From Flavobacteriaceae bacterium (lineage in GTDB: Bacteria > Bacteroidota > Bacteroidia > Flavobacteriales > Flavobacteriaceae), in contig JAUYUF010000029.1 of NCBI GenBank assembly GCA_030694835.1, positions 1 to 19,546 on the forward strand: a DNA stretch of 19,546 bases, written 5' to 3'. This document shows, piece after piece, positions 7,872 to 15,235 of this stretch. The notes below the pieces were generated by a model, which did not search any database, was not told the DNA's origin, and worked only from the letters and a program-made list of their open reading frames with translations. The stretch's first letter is position 1. Every line of letters starts with the position of its first letter. A program made the position numbers and the translations under genes.

Positions 7872-7879
7872 CAAAAATA
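7872..7879 (-). promoter_or_regulatory. Candidate -7 element of holB
   Basis: On the minus strand TATTTTTG matches TAnnTTTG 24 bp before the ATG at 7847. It also helps choose the start, since a TTG-initiated longer form would begin upstream of the transcription start. Confidence 0.38.
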
Positions 7880-7913
7880 TCAATTTTATTCTTCAATTTT
7901 TAATTTAGAGAAG

Positions 7914-7921
7914 TATCTTTG
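7914..7921 (+). promoter_or_regulatory. Candidate -7 element of pgk
   Basis: TATCTTTG matches TAnnTTTG exactly and lies 71 bp before the pgk ATG, giving a leader of about 65 nt. No convincing -33 TTG is seen. It is back to back with the holB promoter. Confidence 0.4.
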
Positions 7922-7992
7922 TTGTTTATTGAGAATATTTCAAAAATAAGCCTTTAAAAAACTGTTTAAATAATAATTTATTTTGAATAAAC

Positions 7993-9180
7993 ATGAAAAC
8001 AATAAACGATTTCAATTTTAAAGATCAAAAAGCACTCATAAGAGTCGATTTTAATGTTCCGCTTAATGAACAATTTCAGGTTACTGACGCCAATCGAATT
8101 GAAGCAGCAAAACCAACCATTTTAAAAATTTTAAAAGATGGTGGAAAAGTTATTTTGATGTCACATTTAGGTCGTCCAAAAGGTGTTCAGGATAAATATT
8201 CATTGAAACACATTGTACCAATGGTTTCTAAAGTTTTAGGAATTCAAGTTAAATTTATAGATGATTGCATTGGAGAAAAGGTTGAAAAAACAGTGAGCGA
8301 ATTAAAAAATGGAGAAGTTCTATTGTTAGAAAACCTCCGTTTTTATGCTGAGGAAGAAGATGGTGATATTCAATTTGCTGAGAAATTATCCAAATTAGGT
8401 GATATTTATGTAAATGATGCTTTTGGAACAGCACATCGTGCACATGCTTCAACAACTATTGTTGCTCAGTTTTTTCCAAGCAAAAAATGTTTTGGGTATT
8501 TAATGGCATCAGAAATAGAAAGCATTGATAAAGTATTAAAAAATAGCGAAAAACCTGTTTTAGCAATTTTAGGTGGCGCTAAAGTTTCTTCAAAAATTGG
8601 TATTATTGAAAATATTTTAGATAAAGTAGACCACATAATTATCGGAGGTGGGATGACGTTTACCTTTATTAAAGCAATGGGCGGAAAAATTGGAAATTCA
8701 TTGGTAGAAGATGATAAATTAGAATTGGCTTTGGAAATTATGGAAAAAGCTAAATCAAAAAACGTAAAAATTCATTTACCAATTGATGCAATTATAGCTG
8801 ATTCTTTTAGCAATGATGCTAACATAAGAGTGGAAGATGTTGATAATATTCCAGATGGATGGATGGGATTGGATGTTGGGCCTAAAACCAATGTTGGTTT
8901 TTCTTTCGTTATTGCTCAATGTAAAACTATTTTATGGAATGGACCAGTAGGTGTTTTTGAAATGAAAAATTTTGCGAAAGGAACGATTGAATTAGGTCAT
9001 GCTATAGCTGAAGCAACTGAAGATGGGGCGTTTTCATTAGTAGGCGGTGGTGATTCTGTTGCGGCAGTTAAACAATTTAAGTTTGATAAAAAAGTAAGCT
9101 ATGTTTCAACAGGTGGAGGAGCTATGTTAGAAATGTTAGAAGGGAGAGTTTTACCAGGAATTGAAGCTATATTAAACTAA
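7993..9180 (+). CDS. pgk: Phosphoglycerate kinase
   Basis: A 395-residue glycolytic enzyme that transfers phosphate from 1,3-bisphosphoglycerate to ADP, and runs in reverse in gluconeogenesis. The PGK signature LIRVDFNVP is at residues 15-23. Substrate-binding segments are LMSHLGRPKG (55-64), LLENLRFYAEE, and NDAFGTAHRAHAS. The hinge and nucleotide-domain motifs GGAKVSSKIG, WNGPVGVFE and GGGDSVAAV follow in the usual order. Length is standard for bacterial PGK. It has its own -7 box in the region divergent from holB. A hairpin at 9201-9225 lies after its stop, before the downstream aldo-keto reductase gene. Confidence 0.98.
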   Translation: MKTINDFNFKDQKALIRVDFNVPLNEQFQVTDANRIEAAKPTILKILKDGGKVILMSHLGRPKGVQDKYSLKHIVPMVSKVLGIQVKFIDDCIGEKVEKTVSELKNGEVLLLENLRFYAEEEDGDIQFAEKLSKLGDIYVNDAFGTAHRAHASTTIVAQFFPSKKCFGYLMASEIESIDKVLKNSEKPVLAILGGAKVSSKIGIIENILDKVDHIIIGGGMTFTFIKAMGGKIGNSLVEDDKLELALEIMEKAKSKNVKIHLPIDAIIADSFSNDANIRVEDVDNIPDGWMGLDVGPKTNVGFSFVIAQCKTILWNGPVGVFEMKNFAKGTIELGHAIAEATEDGAFSLVGGGDSVAAVKQFKFDKKVSYVSTGGGAMLEMLEGRVLPGIEAILN

Positions 9181-9200
9181 ATAATAATAAAATAAGCGAG

Positions 9201-9225
9201 TGAACTACCCGAATACGGTAGTTCA
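9201..9225 (+). terminator. Hairpin after pgk, possible weak terminator or RNA end
   Basis: TGAACTACC and GGTAGTTCA form a perfect 9-bp stem with a 7-nt loop, 20 bp after the pgk stop. The downstream tract is only ATTTGGTTTG, so termination may be partial. It may instead protect the pgk mRNA 3' end or attenuate expression of the reductase gene starting 26 bp on. Confidence 0.45.
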
Positions 9226-9251
9226 TTTGGTTTGTATAAATCAGCAATAAT

Positions 9252-10286
9252 ATGAAATTTACTTTTTTACCAAATACAGATTTAAAAGTCAGTAAAATAT
9301 GTTTAGGAACCATGACTTTTGGTCAACAAAACACTGAAAAAGATGCGCATGAACAATTAAATTATGCCATTTCTCAGGGAATTAATTTTATTGATACTGC
9401 TGAAATGTATTCGGTTCCAGGTAGAAAAGAAACTCAAGGAAGTACAGAAAGATATATAGGTAGTTGGTTAAAAGATAATAGAGATCAAGTAGTTTTAGCA
9501 ACTAAAATTGCAGGTCCAAATCCATCATTTTCTTATATCAGAGAAGAATTAAATTTTTCAAAAGAGAGTATTAAATCTGCTATCGAATCAAGTTTAAAAC
9601 GCCTACAAACTGATTATATTGATTTATATCAATTACATTGGCCAGAACGTAAAACTAACTTTTTTGGAGAACGCAATTATAAACACAGTGATTCTGAGAA
9701 ATGGAATGATAATTTTGCTGAAATTATTGAATCATTAAACGAAAGTATTAAACAAGGAAAAATCCGAAATTACGGCGTTTCTAATGAAACATCATGGGGA
9801 TTAATGCGTTACGCCGAAGAAAGTAGAAAATTACAACTTCCAAAACCCATTACTATTCAAAATCCATATTCTTTATTAAACAGGACTTTTGAAATGAACT
9901 TAGCTGAAATTTCTCATAGAGAAAATATAGGATTATTAGCATATTCTCCTTTAGCATTTGGTATTTTATCTGGAAAATATTTGGGTGGAAATAAACCCGA
10001 AAATTCACGACTCATATTATTTCCCCAAATGGCTCGTTACAATAAGGTTAATACTGAAAAAGCTACCCAATTGTATTTTAATTTAGCTGCAAAAAACGGA
10101 TTGAGTTTACCTCAAATGGCATTAGCTTATTTATTGCAAAAACCATTTTTAACAAGTGTTATTATTGGTGCAACAAAAATGGAACAACTCAAAGAAAATA
10201 TCAGTAGTTGGAATATTGAACTATCAGAAGAAATTATAAAAGAAATAGAAGTCATTTCTGAAAAATATCCCAATCCGACACCTTAA
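9252..10286 (+). CDS. NADP(H)-dependent aldo-keto reductase, Tas family
   Basis: A 344-residue TIM-barrel oxidoreductase matching E. coli Tas closely in length and along its sequence as I recall it (ICLGTMTFGQQNTEKDAHEQL, TIQNPYSLLNR, LLAYSPLAFGILSGKYLGG). The AKR catalytic tetrad is complete: Asp48, Tyr53, Lys85 and His129 (YQLHWP). The phosphate-binding region VIIGATKMEQLKENI near the C-terminus fits NADPH use. The physiological substrate of Tas-type enzymes is not settled; they reduce various aldehydes and ketones. It follows pgk by 71 bp with a hairpin between, so partial read-through from pgk is possible. It converges with the trpS unit. Confidence 0.93.
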   Translation: MKFTFLPNTDLKVSKICLGTMTFGQQNTEKDAHEQLNYAISQGINFIDTAEMYSVPGRKETQGSTERYIGSWLKDNRDQVVLATKIAGPNPSFSYIREELNFSKESIKSAIESSLKRLQTDYIDLYQLHWPERKTNFFGERNYKHSDSEKWNDNFAEIIESLNESIKQGKIRNYGVSNETSWGLMRYAEESRKLQLPKPITIQNPYSLLNRTFEMNLAEISHRENIGLLAYSPLAFGILSGKYLGGNKPENSRLILFPQMARYNKVNTEKATQLYFNLAAKNGLSLPQMALAYLLQKPFLTSVIIGATKMEQLKENISSWNIELSEEIIKEIEVISEKYPNPTP

Positions 10287-10335
10287 TTAAATTAATAAAG
10301 CACCAAATTTTATACTTTTTTCGTTTTGAACAGAT

Positions 10336-10518
10336 TTATACGCGTCCTTTTAAAGCATTAAATACCCAAGCAATGGCAAAAAAGCCAATACCAACAGCAC
10401 TAAATCCCCAGCCTGCAATTTCATAATATCTGAAGGCACCAAGACTAATTAAAATGAGTCCCATAATAATCATTATAAAAGTAGCCCAAGCTAATACGGT
10501 ATTTTTATTCATTCCCAT
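10336..10518 (-). CDS. Small two-TM membrane protein (CAL67264-like)
   Basis: A 60-residue protein with two hydrophobic segments (about 7-28 and 33-55), a short polar loop RYYEIAGWG and a basic C-terminus NALKGRV. It resembles a small conserved flavobacterial family that annotation pipelines name CAL67264; I make this link from memory. The function is unknown. The start is ATG at 10518 (MGMNKN), or possibly the ATG two codons later. It begins 36 bp after the trpS stop on the same strand with no promoter or terminator between, so it is probably co-transcribed with trpS. Composition and regular hydrophobic pattern support a real gene despite the length. Confidence 0.8.
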   Translation of the reverse strand: MGMNKNTVLAWATFIMIIMGLILISLGAFRYYEIAGWGFSAVGIGFFAIAWVFNALKGRV

Positions 10519-10554
10519 GACATATTAATTTTAGTTGTTACTTATATTTAGAAT

Positions 10555-11523
10555 TTAATAACCTAGTTTTGTTCTACATCTGTTTAAAACATCTTGAGCT
10601 ACTATTCGTGCTTTTTGTGCCCCAATTTTTAAAACCTTTTCAATTTCATTAGTATTGTTAATATAATATTGATAAAGCTCTCTTTCAGTTTTATATTTTT
10701 CAACAATCAATTCAAAAAAAGCTTGTTTAGCATGCCCATAACCATAATTTCCCGCTAAATATTTAGAACGCATATCTTCAGTTTGAGATTTTGTTGCTAC
10801 TAGTTTATATAAAGAAAATAAGTTACAAGTTTCAGGATTTTTTGGATCTTCTAAAGGAGTTGAGTCTGTTTCAATTTTCATAATTTGCTTTCGCAAATCT
10901 TTGTCACTTAGAAAAATATCAATAATATTTCCTTTTGACTTACTCATTTTTTCACCATTGGTTCCTGGAACATACATGGCATGTTCTTCAACTTTTGCAT
11001 CAGGTAAAACAAAAGTTTCACCCATTTGATGATTAAATCGCGCTGCTACATCTCTGGTCATTTCCAAATGTTGTAATTGGTCTTTTCCAACAGGTACAAT
11101 TTCAGCATCATACAAAACAATATCGGCAGCCATTAACATTGGATAAGTAAATAAACCAGCATTTACGTCAGATAAACGATCAGATTTATCTTTAAAAGAA
11201 TGTGCTAATGTTAAACGTTGATATGGATAAAAACAACTCAAATACCAGGCAAGTTCTGTAACTTCTGGAATATCACTTTGGCGATAAAAAACTGTTTTTT
11301 CAACATTTAACCCGCAAGCCAACCAAGCAGCCGCTGTACTATAATTATTATCGCGAAGAGTTTTTGCGTCTTTAATTTGAGTCAATGAATGCATATCTGC
11401 AATAAACAAAAAAGATTCATTTTTAGGATTTTCAGCCATTTTGATGGCAGGTATAATTGCTCCTAAAATATTTCCTAAATGTGGTGTTCCAGTACTTTGT
11501 ACGCCAGTTAAAATTCTTGACAT
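10555..11523 (-). CDS. trpS: Tryptophan--tRNA ligase
   Basis: A 322-residue class I synthetase that charges tRNA(Trp). MSRILTGVQSTGTPHLGN opens the protein, with the HIGH-type motif HLGN at 15-18. MAADIVLYDA (131-140) holds Asp134 at the position that contacts the indole ring in characterised TrpRS. EKMSKSKGN holds KMSKS at 192-196. Length is typical. The ATG at 11523 is preferred over an in-frame GTG at 11556: the -7 box TACTTTTG (11546-11553) lies downstream of that GTG, and the extra residues do not fit the family's N-terminus. It is divergent from the acyltransferase gene and followed by the small membrane protein gene. Confidence 0.97.
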   Translation of the reverse strand: MSRILTGVQSTGTPHLGNILGAIIPAIKMAENPKNESFLFIADMHSLTQIKDAKTLRDNNYSTAAAWLACGLNVEKTVFYRQSDIPEVTELAWYLSCFYPYQRLTLAHSFKDKSDRLSDVNAGLFTYPMLMAADIVLYDAEIVPVGKDQLQHLEMTRDVAARFNHQMGETFVLPDAKVEEHAMYVPGTNGEKMSKSKGNIIDIFLSDKDLRKQIMKIETDSTPLEDPKNPETCNLFSLYKLVATKSQTEDMRSKYLAGNYGYGHAKQAFFELIVEKYKTERELYQYYINNTNEIEKVLKIGAQKARIVAQDVLNRCRTKLGY

Positions 11524-11545
11524 GGTATATTGTTTGATTGAAAAA

Positions 11546-11553
11546 CAAAAGTA
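11546..11553 (-). promoter_or_regulatory. Candidate -7 element of trpS
   Basis: On the minus strand TACTTTTG is an exact TAnnTTTG match 22 bp before the trpS ATG. No clear -33 TTG at the standard spacing. It rules against the longer GTG start. Confidence 0.42.
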
Positions 11554-11592
11554 CACAATTCAATATTAAATCGTATAATAGATATTAATTAC

Positions 11593-11600
11593 TATTTTTG
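11593..11600 (+). promoter_or_regulatory. Candidate -7 element of the acyltransferase gene
   Basis: TATTTTTG matches TAnnTTTG and lies 40 bp before the ATG at 11641, in the region divergent from trpS. Confidence 0.4.
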
Positions 11601-11640
11601 GACATATCAACAATTAATTTTTTTTAACAAATCAATATAA

Positions 11641-12390
11641 ATGGAAATTATTAAAATTATATTAAGGTCATTGTGGCGTGTTTGGTTCTATGTAGTTGCG
11701 GGATCTATTATAATTGTTTTATTACCTGTTTTATTAATATTAACTTCTCATGAAAGATTTTACTCAATTTTTTATAAACTAGCCAGATGGTGGGCAAAAG
11801 TGGTTATATTTTTGATGGGATTTAAAGTGAAGATTGAAGGAAACCAAAAATTTGAAAATGGTAAGAGCTATATGTTTTCAGCAAATCATACCTCTATGAT
11901 TGATGCTTTTTTAATGTTAGCGGTGGTTAAAAATCCGATTGTTTTTGTAGGAAAACAAGAATTAGTGAAATTACCTATTTTTGGTTTTTTTTATAAGAGA
12001 ACATGTATTTTGGTTGATAGATCAAATTCTGAAAGTAGAAAAAATGTTTATGAAAGCGCACAACGAAAACTTAACAGAGGGTTTAGCGTTTGTATTTTTC
12101 CAGAAGGCTTAGTGCCGTCAGACGAAAGTATTGTATTAAGTGATTTTAGAAATGGTGTTTTCTCTCTTTCAATAGAACATCAAATACCAATTGTTCCTAT
12201 GATATTTTATGATTGTAAAAATAGATTTTCATATACTATAAACTCTGGAAGTCCTGGAATATTGCGGGTCAAAATTTTAGATGTAATAGAAACTGAAAAT
12301 TTAATAATCAATGATAAAGACATGATTAGAGAAAAAATGTTTAGTATCATGTATCAAGAATTAATCACAGATTTAAAAAATCACCAATAA
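11641..12390 (+). CDS. 1-acyl-sn-glycerol-3-phosphate acyltransferase (PlsC family)
   Basis: A 249-residue PlsC/LPLAT-family enzyme, expected to acylate lysophosphatidic acid to phosphatidic acid at the inner membrane. An N-terminal membrane anchor spans about residues 12-36. The catalytic HX4D motif is NHTSMID (His83, Asp88). The acceptor-binding motif is CIFPEGLVPS, the common FPEG variant, and the last block is IPIVPMIFYD. Other PlsC-family members acylate ornithine or glycine lipids in Bacteroidota, so the exact acceptor is uncertain. It has its own -7 box and ends only 4 bp before the next gene, forming a two-gene operon. Confidence 0.88.
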   Translation: MEIIKIILRSLWRVWFYVVAGSIIIVLLPVLLILTSHERFYSIFYKLARWWAKVVIFLMGFKVKIEGNQKFENGKSYMFSANHTSMIDAFLMLAVVKNPIVFVGKQELVKLPIFGFFYKRTCILVDRSNSESRKNVYESAQRKLNRGFSVCIFPEGLVPSDESIVLSDFRNGVFSLSIEHQIPIVPMIFYDCKNRFSYTINSGSPGILRVKILDVIETENLIINDKDMIREKMFSIMYQELITDLKNHQ

Positions 12391-12394
12391 AAAG

Positions 12395-13042
12395 ATGAAA
12401 CCAAAACCCATCAATTTTTACAATCCATTAGAAGAGAAAATTAATGTTATTACGCATGCATTTGGCATTGCTCTTAGTGTTGCTGCTTTGGTCTTGTTGG
12501 TAATATTTGCAAGTCTTTATGGCGATGTTTGGCATATTGTAAGTTTTAGTATTTATGGCGCAAGTTTATTAGCTCTTTATACAGCTTCAACACTTTATCA
12601 TAGTATGAAAAATCCGAAATGGAGATATCGATTTAATATTGTAGATCATAGTGCTATTTATATTCTCATAGCAGGAACATACACCCCATTTGCTCTGGTA
12701 ACACTTAACGGAACAGTTGGTTGGGTTTTATTTGGAGTAACTTGGGGAATTGCAGCAATTGGTATTATTTTTAAAATATTTTTTACAGGTCGATTTGATA
12801 TCGTATCAACAATTGCCTATGTTGCAATGGGTTGGATTGTAATTTTTGCTATTAACCCTCTTATTGAAAATCTCCCAATTAATGGCATATTTTGGTTGTT
12901 TTTGGGTGGAATATTTTACACAATTGGTGCAATTATATATGCAATTAAGAGAATAAAATTTAATCATGCTATTTTTCATGTATTTGTTTTATTAGGAAGT
13001 ATCAGTCATTTTTTTGCTGTATTTTTTTATATCCTCCCGTAG
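12395..13042 (+). CDS. Hemolysin III / PAQR-family membrane protein
   Basis: A 215-residue protein with about seven hydrophobic segments, of the HlyIII/YqfA (progestin and adipoQ receptor-like) family. The conserved residues that bind metal in PAQR structures appear in order: the Ser in ASTLYHS (65) with His69, Asp84-His85 in NIVDHSAIYI, then His191 and His195 in NHAIFHVFVLLGSISHF. Family members are proposed metal-dependent hydrolases acting on membrane lipids; the bacterial function is not settled and the name hemolysin does not prove toxicity. The start ATG lies 4 bp after the acyltransferase stop, so the two are co-transcribed, and a lipid-related role fits that pairing. The following 100-bp AT-rich gap shows no clear terminator. 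Confidence 0.9.
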   Translation: MKPKPINFYNPLEEKINVITHAFGIALSVAALVLLVIFASLYGDVWHIVSFSIYGASLLALYTASTLYHSMKNPKWRYRFNIVDHSAIYILIAGTYTPFALVTLNGTVGWVLFGVTWGIAAIGIIFKIFFTGRFDIVSTIAYVAMGWIVIFAINPLIENLPINGIFWLFLGGIFYTIGAIIYAIKRIKFNHAIFHVFVLLGSISHFFAVFFYILP

Positions 13043-13142
13043 AACAATTATTCTTTTTTATTTAAAAATTATTTAATCATCAATAATTAATCTAAAATTA
13101 TTGTATTTTTATTTGTTGTATAAATAAAAAAATTACAAAATC

Positions 13143-13562
13143 ATGCTAAAAATTCTAATTGTTGATGATGAAAATGATGCTATTGAAGCATTAGAGTGGA
13201 AATTAAATAGATATCTTGAAGACATCGTAATTGCAAAATGTAGTTCACCAAAAGAGGCAATTTCTATTGTAGATTCTTTCCAACCTGATATTCTTTTTTT
13301 AGATATTCATATGCCTGAAATGAATGGATTTGAATTCCTTACAAATCTTAATTATCTCAAATTTAATTTAATATTTACAACTGCTTATGATGAAATGGCT
13401 ATAAAAGTTTCAAGGCTGACGGACATTTTCTATATTCTAAAACCTGTTGATAAAGATGATTTATTAGAGGTTTATGAAAAAGCAAAGTCAAAAGGAGAGC
13501 AAGGATATTTAGTATCAAAAATAGATTTATTAAAACAACATTTAATGGATTATACTTTATGA
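13143..13562 (+). CDS. Receiver-only response regulator lacking the LytTR output domain (RR1)
   Basis: A 139-residue receiver domain closely related to the first half of the full-length regulator at 16879 (shared EALEWKL, LDIHMPEM, FNLIFTTA, KPVDKD). The phosphorylation residues are intact: Asp8/Asp9, phosphoacceptor Asp54, Thr80 and Lys100. The chain stops just where the paralogue's linker leads into LytTR, after KIDLLKQHLMDYTL, so there is no DNA-binding domain, and no LytTR remnant is readable in the 51 bp before HK1. The strand 5/helix 4 segment VSRLTDIFY (89-97) departs from the usual AFKVSAVDY. It could be a phosphate sink, a CheY-like protein, or a decaying copy. It is arranged as an operon with HK1. 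Confidence 0.85.
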   Translation: MLKILIVDDENDAIEALEWKLNRYLEDIVIAKCSSPKEAISIVDSFQPDILFLDIHMPEMNGFEFLTNLNYLKFNLIFTTAYDEMAIKVSRLTDIFYILKPVDKDDLLEVYEKAKSKGEQGYLVSKIDLLKQHLMDYTL

Positions 13563-13567
13563 TGAGA

Positions 13568-13599
13568 TAAACCACCGTACAAAATTACCCACCCCAAAA
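13568..13599 (+). other. C-rich leader element before HK1, complementary to the candidate sRNA loop
   Basis: This segment contains TAAACCACC (13568-13576) and CCACCCCAAAA (13589-13599), the latter 14 bp before the HK1 ATG. The same sequence occurs inverted as TTTTGGGGTGG (15084-15094) and GGTGGTTTA (15090-15098) downstream of HK1. In RNA the downstream copy could pair with this leader near the ribosome-landing region. A related element, TAAATCACCC, occurs at 16862-16871 before RR2. Confidence 0.5.
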
Positions 13600-13613
13600 T
13601 TTATTATTGTATT

Positions 13614-14963
13614 ATGAGTCCTGAAATTTATAATCTCACGGATCCGTCTTCGGAATTTTATTCGATGATACGTGGCGCCCTGTTCTTCTTCTTTTTCTAT
13701 CATATCATTATTTACGTTCTAAACAAAAATAAGGTTTATTTATACTATTCATTGTATTCACTTTTTCTTTGCATATTTTTCTTTAGCCATGCTCACATTT
13801 TTGATAATCAACCTTTTTATTATTATACAGATAGAACTTTTCTATTATTAGCCGTTTCTTTCTATTTCATGTTTACACGTGAAATTGTACAAACTGAAAA
13901 GAATATTCCGAAATGGGATAAAGTTTTATTGAAAACGATTCCAGCCTTATGGTTATTTTCAGTTTTGCTTATTTTGATCGCCATATATTTTGATAAAGAC
14001 ACACAAAGAAATCTATTTTTTGTAATAATGTTTGGCACTATTATTATATCATTAATAACATCAATTAAACTTTTAAATATTAATAAATATCATGTTAAGT
14101 TATTTATATTCGGCTCGTTAACCTTTTTATTTTTGTTGTTTATAACACTTGCAATTAACGTTTTTGATATTGATAATTACTTTATTAATTTAGGGATTCA
14201 TCGAATGTTTTTTTTATACTCAGGAGCTTTTGTAGAATTTATTGTTTTTGCTATATTAATTAGTTATAGATATAGAAAATTAATTGAAGAAAAAACCAGA
14301 ATTAATTCAGCAATTACTTGGAATAAAATTGAATCATCCGAATTAAAAATGATGACATTAAAAAGTCAGTTAAATCCTCATTTTTTATTCAATACACTTA
14401 ACTCTATTAATAATTTTATTTTAAAAAATCAAGTTGAAGAAGCATCAGATTTTATAACAAAATTCGCTAGATTTATTAGAAATGTTCTCAATAATTCTAA
14501 TCAAACCACCATTACTTTGCATGAAGAATTAGCTAATTTAAAAATTTACATTGCACTAGAGAAAATTAGAACCAATAATGGTTTTGAATTTATTGAAGTG
14601 ATTGCTGATAATATTAATTCAATGACAACTAAAGTTCCTCCATTATTTTTACAACCATATGTTGAGAATTCAATTTGGCATGGAATATCTCAAATACAAG
14701 GAGATAAGAAAATTTGGTTAAATGTTAGCGAAACCAATAATCATTTAAATTTTAATTTAGTTGATAACGGAATTGGTATAAATAAATCTATAGAACTTGA
14801 TAAATTAAACTTATATAAAAATAAAGGAACGGCTACAGAATCAGCTAAATATAGAATTAATAGAGTTTTCAACAGGAAAAATGTTGTTATTGAGTGTGCT
14901 GATATTACTAATGATGGACCATATGGCACTAGAGTTTACATTTCTTTCCCAAAAATAAATTAA
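13614..14963 (+). CDS. Membrane sensor histidine kinase, PF06580 type (HK1)
   Basis: A 449-residue kinase. Six to seven hydrophobic segments occupy about residues 17-220; the opening FYSMIRGALFFFFFYH and the YLYYSLYSL block are shared with HK2 and HK3 and look like a 7TMR-DISM-type sensor without an extracellular domain. After a short coiled linker comes the PF06580 phosphoacceptor region LKSQLNPHFLFNTLNSINN with His256, then the ATPase domain with N-box PPLFLQPYVENSIWHGI (Asn352) and G-box VDNGIGI (Asp384). LytS/YehU-type kinases signal to LytTR regulators. Its adjacent partner RR1 lacks a LytTR domain, so output may go to RR2. A C-rich leader element precedes the start. Ligand unknown. Confidence 0.9.
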   Translation: MSPEIYNLTDPSSEFYSMIRGALFFFFFYHIIIYVLNKNKVYLYYSLYSLFLCIFFFSHAHIFDNQPFYYYTDRTFLLLAVSFYFMFTREIVQTEKNIPKWDKVLLKTIPALWLFSVLLILIAIYFDKDTQRNLFFVIMFGTIIISLITSIKLLNINKYHVKLFIFGSLTFLFLLFITLAINVFDIDNYFINLGIHRMFFLYSGAFVEFIVFAILISYRYRKLIEEKTRINSAITWNKIESSELKMMTLKSQLNPHFLFNTLNSINNFILKNQVEEASDFITKFARFIRNVLNNSNQTTITLHEELANLKIYIALEKIRTNNGFEFIEVIADNINSMTTKVPPLFLQPYVENSIWHGISQIQGDKKIWLNVSETNNHLNFNLVDNGIGINKSIELDKLNLYKNKGTATESAKYRINRVFNRKNVVIECADITNDGPYGTRVYISFPKIN

Positions 14964-14968
14964 ACAAG

Positions 14969-14997
14969 ACCATTTGTTTCTTAAAACATACCAAATG
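14969..14997 (+). promoter_or_regulatory. Candidate LytTR-type direct repeat upstream of the sRNA
   Basis: ACCATTTG (14969-14976) and ACCAAATG (14990-14997) start 21 bp apart, the helical phase typical of LytTR-domain binding repeats and the same as in the repeat at 16571-16601. The second half-site is less regular. The pair lies about 55-83 bp before the -7 box at 15052, a usual place for an activator. Confidence 0.4.
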
Positions 14998-15051
14998 CAA
15001 ATTTTTTATGTATTAGTTTAACTTCTAATAACTTAATATCTCTTAATGTTG

Positions 15052-15059
15052 TATATTTG
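15052..15059 (+). promoter_or_regulatory. Candidate -7 element of the intergenic small RNA
   Basis: TATATTTG matches TAnnTTTG exactly. No -33 TTG lies at the usual distance, which would fit an activator-dependent promoter served by the upstream direct repeat. It points to a start near 15064 with no open reading frame before the terminator. Confidence 0.45.
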
Positions 15060-15063
15060 GGTA

Positions 15064-15138
15064 TCTTAATATTAAAATAAATCTTTTGGGGTGGTTTATT
15101 TAATACCTCGGGCTTCTTAAGTCCGAGGTTTCTTTTTA
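15064..15138 (+). ncRNA. Candidate small regulatory RNA with G-rich hairpin loop
   Basis: A possible transcript of about 75 nt between HK1 and HK2, with a -7 box just upstream and an intrinsic terminator at its end. Its 5' hairpin has a 7-bp A/U stem (AAATAAA at 15075-15081 with TTTATTT at 15095-15101) and a 13-nt loop, TCTTTTGGGGTGG. The loop is perfectly complementary over 11 nt to CCACCCCAAAA in the HK1 leader. Its 3' part GGGTGGTTTA can pair with TAAATCACCC before RR2 (one G-U pair). The alternative is that it is only the 3' untranslated region of HK1. The exact start is inferred, and there is no expression evidence. Confidence 0.4.
15105..15138 (+). terminator. Strong intrinsic terminator between HK1 and HK2
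   Basis: ACCTCGGGCTT and AAGTCCGAGGT form an 11-bp stem with one G-U pair and a 3-nt loop (CTT), followed by TTCTTTTTA. It stands out in this AT-rich region. It separates the RR1-HK1 unit and the candidate sRNA from HK2, which then needs its own promoter. Confidence 0.88.
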
Positions 15139-15192
15139 TAAGTAATAGTTAAAAAATATTTTTTATAGGTATCAATTATGCCAAAAGAATAT

Positions 15193-15200
15193 TACATTTG
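15193..15200 (+). promoter_or_regulatory. Candidate -7 element of HK2
   Basis: TACATTTG matches TAnnTTTG 35 bp before the HK2 ATG and downstream of the terminator, so HK2 is probably an independent transcription unit. Confidence 0.42.
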
Positions 15201-15235
15201 ATTCAATTAACTTAAAAAATAAATAATTTAACTTA

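Noticed and set aside
13035..13060. AGAA...TTCT stem with T-run after the hemolysin III gene as a terminator
   Set aside because: Only a 4-bp stem with a mismatch inside; too weak to call.
13571..13595. ACCGTACA and ACCCACCCC before HK1 as a LytTR direct repeat
   Set aside because: Start-to-start spacing is 13 bp, not about 21, and the second unit lacks the TT core; RNA pairing fits better.
13563..13613. Remnant of a LytTR domain between RR1 and HK1
   Set aside because: Only 51 bp remain and no frame resembles the LytTR start seen in RR2.
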